A DNA stretch of 64,000 nucleotides from assembly GCA_963082975.1 (NCBI GenBank), contig OY720344.1:27315172-27379171 (forward strand), given 5' to 3'. A program made the position numbers and the translations under genes. The notes under the pieces are model-generated. The model was not told the origin of the DNA and did no database searches. It saw nothing but the letters and a program-made list of their open reading frames with translations. Every line of letters begins with the position of its first letter. Within the stretch, counting starts at the first letter, position 1. The DNA comes from Labia minor. Taxonomy: Eukaryota; Arthropoda; Insecta; Dermaptera; Spongiphoridae. Of the stretch, positions 13,011-23,538 are shown in pieces.

Positions 13011-13888
13011 TAATAAATAGAGCTGTTTGCATTCTGTAAAATAGTAATAAAAATTCAAAGAAAGGGAAAGAATTATGAAAAAGTTTTACATGTAATGGAA
13101 TCTTTTTCAACTTTATTTTTATCAATTAATTATAATAATAAAAGAAAATTACTTTTATTAATTCATACATTAAAATATTTTTTATAAATTATATAAAACA
13201 TTAAATTATCTATTCTCATGTTGATATTTTCAATAAAATATATATAAAATATAACTGTAAAATTATTTTTATTATAATGATTATATAGATATACCATATA
13301 GTAAAATGACTTTTAGTTATTTTAATAATACATATCGTGTATCCTTTTTATTTATTATTATTTTAAAACTATATAAAACTATATAAACAAAATATAATAG
13401 TAATATCATCAATTAGTAATAATTATTTATTTCAATATCGACAATAGACAACCTACCTTATTTGGAGGGCCGACAGGTAAATGCAGTTTAATAACTAAAA
13501 AAAAGCTTTTATTTAAATACAATAGAAATTTAAGTCAAATATTCTTTTGTTATCGTCAATGCAAATTCTATAAAAGGGAAAATTGGTTCTTGTTATTCAT
13601 AGTGAGCATCGAATTTCTTAAGAATAGAATTTCAAAACAATTTCAAGAAAATCTGGTTATTGGTATAATATCTTATATAAATAAAATCTTATTTAAAATG
13701 AAAGTTCAAAACACTCGAATATTTAAATAAAAGTAAATTTTTACAATAATGAGGAATAAAATGAAAGAATCCCCATGTTTTGATTTATATTAAAGAGAAG
13801 AAAATAATTAAAGAAATTTATTATAATATATTATATACTTAAATATCATTAATGGAGTGAAGAGCTAAAAAATCAATTATAATACAAT

Positions 13889-14150
13889 CTTCTTCTTAAG
13901 GTGCCGTCTACCTTTCGGAGTTTGGCTATCATCATGACTAGAATAGCCTTAGAAGCTACCCAGCCATGATGACTTTTCTTGGGAATGTTAATGCGGTGGT
14001 TTCCCGCTGCCTTCCGAACTGACAGTTCCTGGAGCCGAAGGAAGCTGATGTTAAATTGAATTTTATTAGAAAAATTTGTTCTTAGTTGGAATCGAAAGCC
14101 GACTTCTTGTGTAGAAAATTGCTACGCTACACTCTCGGCTAGCTGCCTCC
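13889..14150 (-). mobile_element. tRNA-derived SINE with 12-bp target-site duplication
   Basis: The 262-bp insertion is flanked on both sides by TTATAATACAAT (13877-13888 and 14151-14162), a perfect 12-bp target duplication. On the minus strand the head begins with a tRNA-like A box, TAGCCGAGAGTG, followed about 40 nt later by a B box, CTTTCGATTCC. The tail ends GGCACCTTAAGAAGAAG, which is the short repetitive type of tail LINE machinery recognises. The 3' part (ATGATGATAGCCAAACTCCG) resembles the 3' end of some arthropod LINEs that encode MIANLRKE-like residues, suggesting a shared LINE tail. Confidence 0.85.
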
Positions 14151-14162
14151 TTATAATACAAT

Positions 14163-15187
14163 GCAAAGATTAATTTAGAAAAATTAAATTTAGAAAAAAA
14201 TTTGAAATTATATAAAAAACATTTTTAATATTATAATTTAATCATTTTATCAATTTAAATTTTAAGAATATTTTGAAATAATATTATTAAATATTATTAT
14301 TAATAAATAATATTATTAAAATAATAAAATATTAAAATTATTACATTATATAAAATGATTTACTTTTAGAATTATTTTATTGGAAATTATGAACACAAGA
14401 ATTTTCGAGTTCAGTAAATTCACATACACAAAAAGAATAAAATTAATTTTTCCATAATTAAAAATAATATTTGTCATTGAAATCAATTTATAATAGGATA
14501 TATACATGACCTAAATAAATTCATTATATCAAATCAATAAATTATTAATAGAATTGTATTTATAAAGAACACAATAACAGAAATCCACAATACGAACAAG
14601 AGATAATTAGCAAATATTATGAAATTAATTAATGTAAATGTAAATGTATTCCCTTTGATAAAGTTCAAACATAAATGACATGATCTATAAATGGTAAAAT
14701 AACCAACCTCCTCCTTGTGATTTAGCTCGTACGATAGCGCTTTGAAATTGACTCCTCTACTATTCCATATTCAATTTACTTATTATGTTTTGATCCTTCT
14801 TTTTTATAGTTATTATGTTATAGTGCTTCTATTTGATTGAAGAAAATCCATTTGAAAAATCTATTATTTTCTATTTTTATACATTATTTATTTTTATTAT
14901 TCTTTTTACTATCTTTTGTAATATTTTATTACTTTATTTCGGTAATGAAAAATAACTTTAATTAAAAAAATTAACAAGTTGAATTAAATTTAAAGACGAC
15001 ATGCTATTTATTCATTATTTATTATATAATAATTATCTAAATTTAATATTATATTGTATATATAATAAACAAAACTCATATAAAATATAAGGACAGTGCA
15101 TAAACGTGTTAAGATTAATATTCAATTTTTGGAAATATATTTTCTGTTTACATATATGTTCTTATTAAAATTAATATATCTATCTTT
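14163..15187. other. AT-rich DNA, no feature seen
   Basis: Low-complexity AT sequence between the SINE and an R2 repeat. No coding-quality frame or RNA gene is seen. Confidence 0.5.
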
Positions 15188-15821
15188 TTACTATCTCGCC
15201 AGAGATAGTATTGCGATCATGAAAATTTTCGATGTTGAGATTTTGATGTTTTTATACGTTTTGAAGGTTCCTGAATCATTTTCACTAAGGTTGAGAAAAA
15301 TGTCTGTGTGTGTGTATGTGTGTGTGTATGTGTGTATGTGTGTATGTGTGTATGTATGTAGGCAAGATTACGCAAAAACGGTTTGAGCTAGAATGATGAA
15401 ATTTGGTACATGGACATTATTCAAAATTCATAGTTTTCTATCAACTTTTGAGAAATGTAGCTCAACCGGAAGAGGGTCATTACCTACAACGTTTTGATTT
15501 TTTTTCCTCTAAAGTGACCGTAAAAATAAAGATATATGTTTGATAATTTTTCACATGATTAATAATTATATAAAACTGCTATATATAGAATTTCAGCTTG
15601 ATTGATTCGCTGAAATTACCAGAATTAATTTTTTAACACTGAAAATCTCACGCGTCAACACGTGACGTGGTGCCATCAACAAAAAGCCAAACATGCGCTG
15701 GTTTAATATTTATTATTTATTATTTATAATTTATAATTAATTAAATTTAATTTAAATATAATATATTATGTTATTTAATCCAATTCAAATTGCGAGATAG
15801 TCGAGTGGAGACACTCCAGCT
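15188..15821 (+). repeat. R2 interspersed repeat, copy a (full-length reference copy)
   Basis: About 634 bp. It starts ACTATCTCGCCAGAGATAGT and ends TTGCGAGATAGTCGAGTGGA plus GACACTCCAGCT. The ends share the inverted motif ACTATCTCGC. Inside are a (TGTG/TATG)n microsatellite (15303-15362), the core AACGG..GATGAAATTTGGTA at about 15375-15407, and the block CACGTGACGTGGTG near 15660. Related copies lie at 19879-20264 and 61447-61967 in the opposite orientation. The open frame over its left part encodes no known protein, and the same peptide recurs in copy c because the DNA repeats. Confidence 0.85.
15303..15362. repeat. (TGTG/TATG)n microsatellite within R2
   Basis: A 60-bp mixed TG/TATG tract inside R2 copy a. 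The equivalent position in copy c is an AG/AGAG tract (about 61825-61850), and copy b lacks it. Confidence 0.9.
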
Positions 15822-16428
15822 AATTTACTATTTTGTTTTGGTGAAATGAATCTGCTTTTGATGTATCTCCCAAAAGTGAAAATAAAAGTGACTATACTGA
15901 ATAGATAAAGTGGAATAATTTTTTTTAAAAAAAATAAATAAATATTTATATGGTGTACATACCTACCAAAGAAGAAAAATAAAAGTTTAACAAAATATGA
16001 GCGGGTTGCCTAATGTACAGGTTCTTCTGTACTGGCAGTTGTGGTATGTAACACTCTACCTTTGACTGTCAATATGTGTATTACTCTTTTATTTATATTT
16101 ATAATTTATTAATACATGATTTTTTTTATATCTCTTATTTTAAATTATAAAATGCATTTCTAAAATTAATAAACAAATAAATAAATGCTTCCTAGTAGGA
16201 TCAATATCTTATTAAACCCTAAAAGATAATATTATGTTAAATATACAAGGAAAACAATAAAAAAAATAAAAATATTCTACATCCATTTTTATAATGAAAC
16301 AGAAAGAGAGTCGTAACTTAAAAAAAAAACAAATAATGAAAAATTTTTAAAAGCATTTGCATTTTATAGTAGATCGTAGTGGTCATTTTTATTTGTATCA
16401 TGAGATTCAAGAGAACACACTTTGAACT

Positions 16429-16430
<2 letters not shown>
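15822..16430. other. AT-rich DNA, no feature seen
   Basis: Nothing recognisable is seen except a less AT-rich patch at 15990-16080. Confidence 0.45.
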
Positions 16431-16464
<34 letters not shown>

Positions 16465-16474
16465 TTTGAACTCA

Positions 16475-16510
<36 letters not shown>

Positions 16511-16512
16511 GG
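16431..16512. repeat. Duplicated (AT)n tracts followed by (GA)n
   Basis: (AT)n at about 16431-16463 and again at 16476-16497, each preceded by ACTTTGAACTCA, then (GA)n to 16512. The repeated unique flank shows local duplication of the flank plus its microsatellite. Confidence 0.9.
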
Positions 16513-16860
16513 AGAGAAAACAATGGAAGTTATGGGGGTGGGTGGAATTCAAATGAAACTTGTCCATCGACGATGGGCAATATGGATGGAGTTAGCTGCA
16601 GTGAGAAGGCCTCAAAACATGAACATGATCAATATATCTCAATCATCATGATCCATTTAAACATAGTGTGTCATCTAATTGCTATTTGGTGATGTTATTA
16701 ACATAACCGGCATTAGGGGAGAAAGATGAGGATGAATTCAAACGACTCATATAAATGGAAATAGGACAGCTGGCATATCATGCCTCGAATAACAACTGAA
16801 TTTGACTAGAAGAGAAGAACATCATTTGATCTTAATATTATATGTTCATGTAGCTCGACA
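16513..16860. other. Less AT-rich island, unclassified
   Basis: About 350 bp of balanced, non-repetitive sequence in an AT-rich setting. No long open frame, transposon signature or RNA structure is recognised. It could be a conserved non-coding element or an unrecognised relic. Confidence 0.25.
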
Positions 16861-18253
16861 TACAATTTATTTTTTTTTTTTTTCATTTATTCAAAAATTA
16901 ACATAGGAAAGAAATTAGATTGATTCTTTTCGAAAATCAATAAAGCGTTATTTATGAATTGTTCGTTTAAACAAAAATTGTTCAATGCTTGGAGTGGTGG
17001 AAAAAAAGGAATGGGAAATGGGAATTAAACGAGTAAAACAATTAGCTTTAAAATTGCCGGCTTTGATTCGGAAAAGAAAAAAAAAATATGAAGCTAAAAA
17101 AAGTGGAAGGAGAATGCCAATTATCAATTGATTCACAAATGATGGATTTATTTTATTCAATTATTAAATAAAAAAAAAAGTAGGGTCAAATTAACAAAAA
17201 AGTCAGTACTCATTAATTTTCAAGAAAATCTTTTATTACTGTTGAGAGTTACTCGAATAAAAAAGAAAACACCTTTTCAGAAAAAAAAAAATATTAAAAT
17301 ATAAATACATTATTATACATTTAATTGGAGAATATTTCCATTTCGATAATATATAATATAATTATCTGATCTTTTTTTTTAATACAAATCTAAATAAGAT
17401 AAATTTTTCAATCTTACATAAATTAGTGTAATAAATTGTTGTAATTATTTTATTCTACTTAACCATATCAAATTAAACATTTTATGATTTTTAATTTGTC
17501 GATAATTTAAATATTTTACATATTTGTCTATAATAGATGCATCAAATGATAAATTAATTTTTTTATTTATTGATTTTATTTATTCGTCAATTTATCTATT
17601 TATTCTTGTATTTATATAGTTAATTTATTTTCAATTTATTTTACATATTTTATATAATATTTCAAAATAGAAAAATAAATTTATAATTAAAAAAAGATAT
17701 TTTACCAAATAAACCTCAACTTGCTTATTAGCATTAATGAATAAAACGACAAGATCTTGAGAAGGCGATAATTAAAATCGGATTTCCTTTGAGATATCGT
17801 ATATTTATGAAAGCAAAAAAAAAAGTGAAACTGAAAAATGCACCTTAATAAATTATAGCATTAATGATTAATTAAAGAAAATTAAAGTTTTAAGAATATG
17901 CTTTTGAAATGCCTTTTATCAAGAGTAATTGGATTCATTTATCAGTAAAATAAAATAATTGATAATCATCTAGTTTCAAAAGTATAGGAGAATCTATCTA
18001 TGTTTAATTTAATGATTCTTTATATACAATTACAATTATTTTAATAATTACAAACTGAATTAATTAAAAATAATGATCATTTCTCGAGTAGTTAAAATTA
18101 AAAATAAACATCTTAAATAAAAAAATATTTACTTATTATAAGTTTATTATAAACATAATATTTAATTGAAAATTAATTTCATTTAAACATCAAATTAAAT
18201 GGAATTGATATATATATATTTATTTATAAATTTCATTCTATTTAAATAAAAAT
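16861..18253. other. AT-rich DNA, no feature seen
   Basis: Low-complexity AT sequence. The minus open frame at 16948-17160 has biased composition and no recognisable domain. Confidence 0.5.
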
Positions 18254-18747
18254 CAGCTGGGTCCATGCACAGAAACGACCTAAGATTTGAAATAAATTAA
18301 TTTCCAAACAACATTATATATATATATATAAAGTATAAAAAAATAATATTTTTAAAACTTGTGAATTAAAATGACTAAATTATATTATCTTGGTTTTTAT
18401 TTTTAGTTTAATTACTCAATTATTAATTACTACTATATTTTAAGTGAAAAATTTCTGACAATGAATATAAAATTAATACTTTGTAAACTACCACTTCGGG
18501 TATCCCGATATACACCAAAAGTAGCATTCATGCTAGTAATGTATTAAGTAAATATACCAAATTTTATCAAAATCCGTTGAGCCGTTCAAGCTATACGGGC
18601 ACACAATGGAGAAACGGACGGACAGACATGATGCTAAAAATACTTTTTTCTATTAAGAAAATGCATGATTCGTGGAGATATGTAAAATTTCCACATGTGA
18701 AATTCAGTGTGAAAACAATACTTTCCCTTCCTATCGTCGGTCGGTAA
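18254..18747 (-). repeat. R1 interspersed repeat, copy b (internally rearranged)
   Basis: On the minus strand the right part matches R1: the left module ACCGACCGACGATAGGAAGG (ending at 18747), the AGCATGATGTCTGTCCGTCC tract, the core at 18557-18587 and the CGGGATACCCGAAGTGG block. The second module is missing or decayed. A TTTGAAATAAATTAATTTCC segment near 18276-18303 marks the far end. Confidence 0.75.
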
Positions 18748-19232
18748 AAATATTTATACTTCTACAATAGTTTTTAATCCTGTTACTAACAATTTTAATT
18801 TTTATTATGATTATAGGCATCATTAAGAGCATATCATCAATTAAAGTAATTAATACGACTCACTAATTAATCACCCATGCTTTATTTAGATTACTTAATA
18901 ATTTATATAATATTTTAATTTTGTTTCTATGGATGTATATATATATATATATATATATTTATTTATATAATTTCTATTTTCATTTCATATAAATCATCCT
19001 AAAAATAGTTTGACAAACTGCTTAACATTTTTTCCATTAGATCGAATCGATTAAGTCTCTTTTATCGACTTGTGCATTTGGCTTGGTAGATTCGATTAAG
19101 TCTTATGGCTGGTGGTTTGACTGAGTTCCAGCTCCAGGCATCTCGGATAATATAGTGCTTTGAAGCGTGGAGTTGTCTCCGCATATGGTTATCATAAAGT
19201 TGTCCTTTAGGTTATTCACCAATAGATAGAAA

Positions 19233-19263
<31 letters not shown>

Positions 19264-19878
19264 AACACAAACACACCCGACACACGAAGACCGACGACCA
19301 AAAGGAGAGAATCATTTAAGTGAAAATCGGTAAAGGAATACGGTTATTGGTGCCAACTGTGGCCGAACGGGAGAATATACCGGTCTTAAAGAACAGCATA
19401 GGGCGAGATATTAAATCAACTGAGGCTGCCGGGGGTAACAGCTCAACTGTCAAGACTATTTATCTGTACGTGAGAAAAGAAATTGTTTTTAATCGACACA
19501 CCACCCATCATTTATCAACAATAATAGAAATTCTTTTTCCAAACTATTGACAATTCGAATAAATTATCTTTCATCTGTGCACAACATAATATTTAATGAC
19601 TCTTGGTTCTATATATATTATATATAATATATCTATATTAAATAATATAAAATTTATAGATATTATAATAATTTATTTTATATCTATTCTCTATATTATA
19701 TTCTTTGCTTTCAAGGAATATGTGAACTATTGAATTAAACGAATAAAATATGATATTAAATTTTTTTAAATGTTTTTGACAGTTTAAATATATAGAATCA
19801 AACATAAATACCTATGAAAGAATTTAATTGGAACGAAAATGATTCAAGAAAGATAGTTATGGATTTAGAAAAGAAATA
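18748..19878. other. AT-rich DNA with (TA)n tracts and an unclassified less AT-rich patch
   Basis: (TA)n tracts lie at 18936-18958 and 19233-19260. Sequence on both sides of the second tract (19070-19550) is less AT-rich, with short open frames on each strand that match nothing I know. The phrase TGGCCGAACGGG near 19360 resembles a pol III A box but has no B box. Confidence 0.4.
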
Positions 19879-20264
19879 AGCTGGAGTGTCTCCACTCGAC
19901 TATCTCGCAATTTGAATTGAATTAAATTACATAATATATTATATTTACATTAAATTTAATTAATTATAAATTATAAATTAAAATTAATAAATAATATTTA
20001 TTAAACAAGCGCATGTGTGGTTCTTTATTGATGACACCACGTCACGTGTTGGTGCGTGATTTGCAGAGTTAAAAAATTAATTCTGGTACTTTCAGCAGTT
20101 CAATCAAGCTGAAATTCTATATATAGCAGTTTTATACAATTTTTATTCAAAAATTATCAAACATATATCTTTATTTTTACGGACACTTTAGAGTTAGAGG
20201 AAATAAAATCAAAACGTATAAAAACATCAAAATCTCGACATCGACTCTGGCGAAATAGTAAAAT
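19879..20264 (-). repeat. R2 interspersed repeat, copy b (internal deletion)
   Basis: Both ends match R2 copy a in reverse: AGCTGGAGTGTCTCCACTCG at 19879 and CTGGCGAAATAGTAAAA at 20264. The middle, including the microsatellite and the conserved core, is deleted, leaving 386 bp. The GACACCACGTCACGTG block is retained near 20032. Confidence 0.85.
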
Positions 20265-21762
20265 TAGGCCGCAATAGGCCTTTTAAAATAAATATTGTCA
20301 AATCAATTATAATTAATAATTTACACAATTAACACAAAAAAAAATATTTTGAACTTTATTATTTTACAAAAAGACTTCTTGTGACTGATTTAACATTTTT
20401 AAAAAGGTGGAAGAATTTAAAATAACTATTACAAATTTATTGTGATCATGTTATGGAGTATGGGATGTAAATATTTATATTTTTATTCAGGGTTTCAAAT
20501 ATTATAATAAGATTCATAGATTTTAGTAAGTAATAGAAAAAAGTTGAAGTTGATAGTTATTAAATACGAAGATCCCAAAGTTATAAGACGATAATAAAAA
20601 ATTTTAATTACTAAATAGTTACAAAATCGTATTTTATATTATTTTAAGTTATATTAATAAAATTCTAATAAATAGTTACAATAAATTTTTCCCTATTCCT
20701 GAAATTAAAAAATTTCTATAATTATCAATAACTACTCCCAGTTGTGAAGATATTACAAAAGTACACAATATAGATAGATAATTTAATATTAAGTTAAATA
20801 ATTTTAAGTCTAAAATATTTATTTATAAAATAGATAAATCTCGCTAAAACTTTTATTTCATTTGTTATTAATAATAATTTATTAATAATATTTATTTAAA
20901 AATAATTATCACTGTCTATATGCGTTTCTTTTAACGAAATATTGTACAAGTCAAAATAAATTTGATTCAATTAAGTTAATAAAATTTTTTAAATACTTTA
21001 ATTAAATGATATAATTGTAGTAAATTAATACTACTGTAAACAAATGTATGTATTTTTGATTGATATGTAATGCCGAATGTGGCTGAATACATTTGAGAAT
21101 AAGTAAATAAATATATTATTTAGTTATTATTATTTTAAATAAACAAATATTGAATAAAGACCTCTCCAAGAAAAAAAATAATAATAATACGATCAAAAAA
21201 ATGAATAAAGTTGTGAAACTATTTTTATATATTAATTTAAAAATTGATTTAATCGCAATTTAAAGGTTTTTAATAGTTAAATTTTATTTAAGTAACTTTG
21301 AAATTTAATTTTTTTATAATTTGATTATAATATAAAATTTAATTAAAAAAATAATTCGTTTCGTTTTATGTTAACAAGCTCATCATCTTTCATTATTATT
21401 ATAATTATTGGGAGTTTTAAGGGTATATCAGCATTTAGTGACACAGTAATAATCCTCAATTCAAATACATTAATAATTTAGAATAATATATTACATATTT
21501 GGTTTATATAGAAACATAAATTATTTCTATTGTAATTTCAAGTTTTTGATTTTATTTTTTATTTAACAAAAACATTGATTAATTAAGCTTAACAATAAAC
21601 AATGAAAGAAAAAACTTCCCCAATTCTCATAACTAATTAAAATACAATTGAAATAATTAATGTTCATTGTAATTATTATAAATATAAAAAGTATAGAAAC
21701 ATAGGAAAAATAATGTATAGCTATTATATAATAAATTATACTAGTATATATAATTATATATA
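20265..21762. other. AT-rich DNA, no feature seen
   Basis: Very AT-rich low-complexity sequence with no supported gene or element. Confidence 0.55.
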
Positions 21763-22008
21763 GAGTGGCGTAGCGTGATCTATTATGTGGTCCGGGGGTC
21801 TCTCCCAGAAAAAATTTTGACAAAATAAATTATTTATTTATTAATAACGTTTAGACTATACTTATACGTAATTTAAAGATGTTTTTTTTTCTTTTTGGTT
21901 CTCAGTTACAAAACTAATCACTTTTAAATTTATTTTTTGCACAATGTTGGGGGGAAGGGGTACGTGCCCCCCCCCCCCCCCCCGTGCTCCCCCGGCCCGA
22001 CGCCACTG
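21763..22008. mobile_element. hAT-like MITE
   Basis: The ends are GAGTGGCGTAGCG on the left and CAGTGGCGTCGGG (minus strand) on the right, the CAGTGGCGT terminus typical of many hAT elements. The flanking octamers TATATATA and CATATATA fit an imperfect 8-bp duplication, but in TA-rich DNA this is weak. The interior is GC-richer and holds a C17 run (21967-21983). Confidence 0.6.
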
Positions 22009-22024
22009 CATATATATATATATA

Positions 22025-22342
22025 CAGGGTGCTTCAAAAAAATGTATACACACTTTGAACTTCCATAGAAAATTTATTTACCGTTCTACAAAGTTAAATT
22101 TCAGGAAAATTTAAAGCTGAAAGTCCAATGTAAATGAAACATAAATAACAAATGTTAATACTGTTCAAATTGGTGACCTGCAGCATCAATACAATTCTGA
22201 GTACGAGTCACCACTGATTCTGTACATCGTATCAAAACGTCCAATGAGATTTCTCTACACACTGCTTGAATCTCATTCCAAAGAATGTCTAGGTTACGTG
22301 GTTTACGTTTGTACACCTCATCTTTTACTGTGAAGCACCCTG
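22025..22342 (-). mobile_element. Short Tc1/mariner-superfamily derivative
   Basis: The inverted ends are CAGGGTGCTTCA at 22025 and the same on the minus strand ending at 22342, flanked by TA on both sides. The 318-bp element keeps only the last part of a transposase reading frame. Confidence 0.8.
22155..22325 (-). pseudogene. Tc1-like transposase C-terminal remnant
   Basis: On the minus strand, 56 uninterrupted codons run into a stop at 22155-22157. They read KDEVYKRKPRNLDILWNEIQ, then REISLDVLIRC and RTQNCIDAAGHQFEQY. The pattern DxVYxxxPxxLxxLxxxI...RxxxCIxxxGxxFE is the C-terminal end of a Tc1/mariner-superfamily transposase. No catalytic residues remain, because the reading frame abuts the left (5') inverted repeat on that strand. 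Confidence 0.75.
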
Positions 22343-23215
22343 TATATATTCCGAATATAAAATATATATAAATTTACGCTTTGTTTTATAATATATTACC
22401 ATCTATTTGAATTACAATAAATTATTATTATATATTGTAATATATAAGTACAATGTATAAGTCCAGTTTTTGTTCATCTTTGTTTGTTATTATGTTTTTC
22501 AAGATAAAAGATAAATACAAATGTAATTTATTGACTTAGTATTTGGTCATTACTGGTGTTATATATTAATCTTATGTGAAAAATGTGCCAGTATAAATTT
22601 TTGATATCAAGAAAAAAAAATCGTTAATAGCCACGGAGGTGGATAGAATATTTAATTTAGGAATAATAATTGTCATAGTAAGGGTTAGTTTATCAGAGAA
22701 TGCTTAATCTTATAATAGATTCTTGAGTTTTAATTAACGTATAAGAATGAAATAATTTTTCGAGTTATTAGGACTGGAAACATACGATAATTAAAAAAAA
22801 TAAATTTAATGAAGAAGAGTTTTTTTTTACTTGTAATTTAAATATCTATTGTGACACTGCAGTAAAAATCACATGAAATTACATATCCTGTGGATAATAA
22901 TTTGACTAGTGCAATAGTCTTATGGTATTGTTAATCCATATCTTATTATCCAAAATATTGATAGATTTGCACAGTTTATATGAAACCATAATTAAAACAA
23001 AACATAAAAAGATTAAACTAATAAATAAAAAGATATAGTTATCTTATGGGAGACAAGATAAAGGTTGAGAAAAACATTTGTACTGATCATACAATACTTT
23101 TACCCCACTTAGGTTGGAGCCAATTTTACTTTCACAAAATGTTCAAAAGTCAGACTACTTCTGGTATATAACAATCAATTATTTTCAGCAGAATATCTAC
23201 CAATTAATATATATA
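22343..23215. other. AT-rich DNA, no feature seen
   Basis: AT-rich sequence up to the retrotransposon. It ends in a short (TA)n tract into which the element inserted. Confidence 0.5.
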
Positions 23216-23513
23216 TGTAAAAGTGTATTTGGCGTCATCTAATGGAGTTAGTGTATTTAGTGTATTTACTGTTAGTTAATACTTCATATGGGCAGTGACG
23301 AGTATAATAAACATAAACAAGATTTAGCTCATATTTAGTAAAATTGTGAATATTAAAATAAAACTGATAAAAGAACAGAAATTCAATTCTCTAGGTATGT
23401 GAAAGTAAATGTATTTAAATGTATTAAATGTATTTTATAATTTTTATCAATTAATAAAAACTCTAGTTCCAGAGCATTGTTTTCTTCTTTGAAAATCCTT
23501 TCTCAGTATTACA
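23216..23513 (+). repeat. 5' LTR
   Basis: 298 bp, TGTAA...TTACA. A TATA-like stretch (TTAAAATAAAACTG, about 23352-23365) lies roughly 20 bp before 23377, a plausible transcription start. AATAAAAACT near 23453 could serve as polyadenylation signal. It contains the 12-nt self-complement to the segment just after the LTR. Confidence 0.95.
23377..23388 (+). promoter_or_regulatory. Candidate self-primer segment inside the LTR
   Basis: AGAAATTCAATT is the exact reverse complement of the 12 nt that follow the 5' LTR (23514-23525). Its 3' end would pair with the first base after the LTR, so extension would copy U5 at once. That is the Tf1/Sushi self-priming arrangement. It lies just downstream of the TATA-like region, as expected if the RNA starts here. 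Confidence 0.6.
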
Positions 23514-23525
23514 AATTGAATTTCT
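23514..23525 (+). promoter_or_regulatory. Candidate primer-binding site for self-priming
   Basis: AATTGAATTTCT starts at the first base after the LTR. It lacks the TGG expected for a tRNA 3'-CCA primer, and no TGG is found between the LTR and the gag ATG. It is instead perfectly complementary to 23377-23388. Confidence 0.6.
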
Positions 23526-23538
23526 ATTCCAAAATAAA

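Noticed and set aside
15096..15386. Plus-strand frame with VEILMFLYVLKVPESFSLR, also seen at 61810-62001 on the minus strand
   Set aside because: The shared peptide comes from two copies of the R2 repeat. It runs into a microsatellite and has no known domain.
19350..19450. tRNA or SINE suggested by TGGCCGAACGGG
   Set aside because: No B box within the expected distance and no cloverleaf can be drawn.
23514..23538. Conventional tRNA primer-binding site
   Set aside because: No TGG occurs between the LTR end and the gag ATG, so no tRNA 3'-CCA match is possible here.
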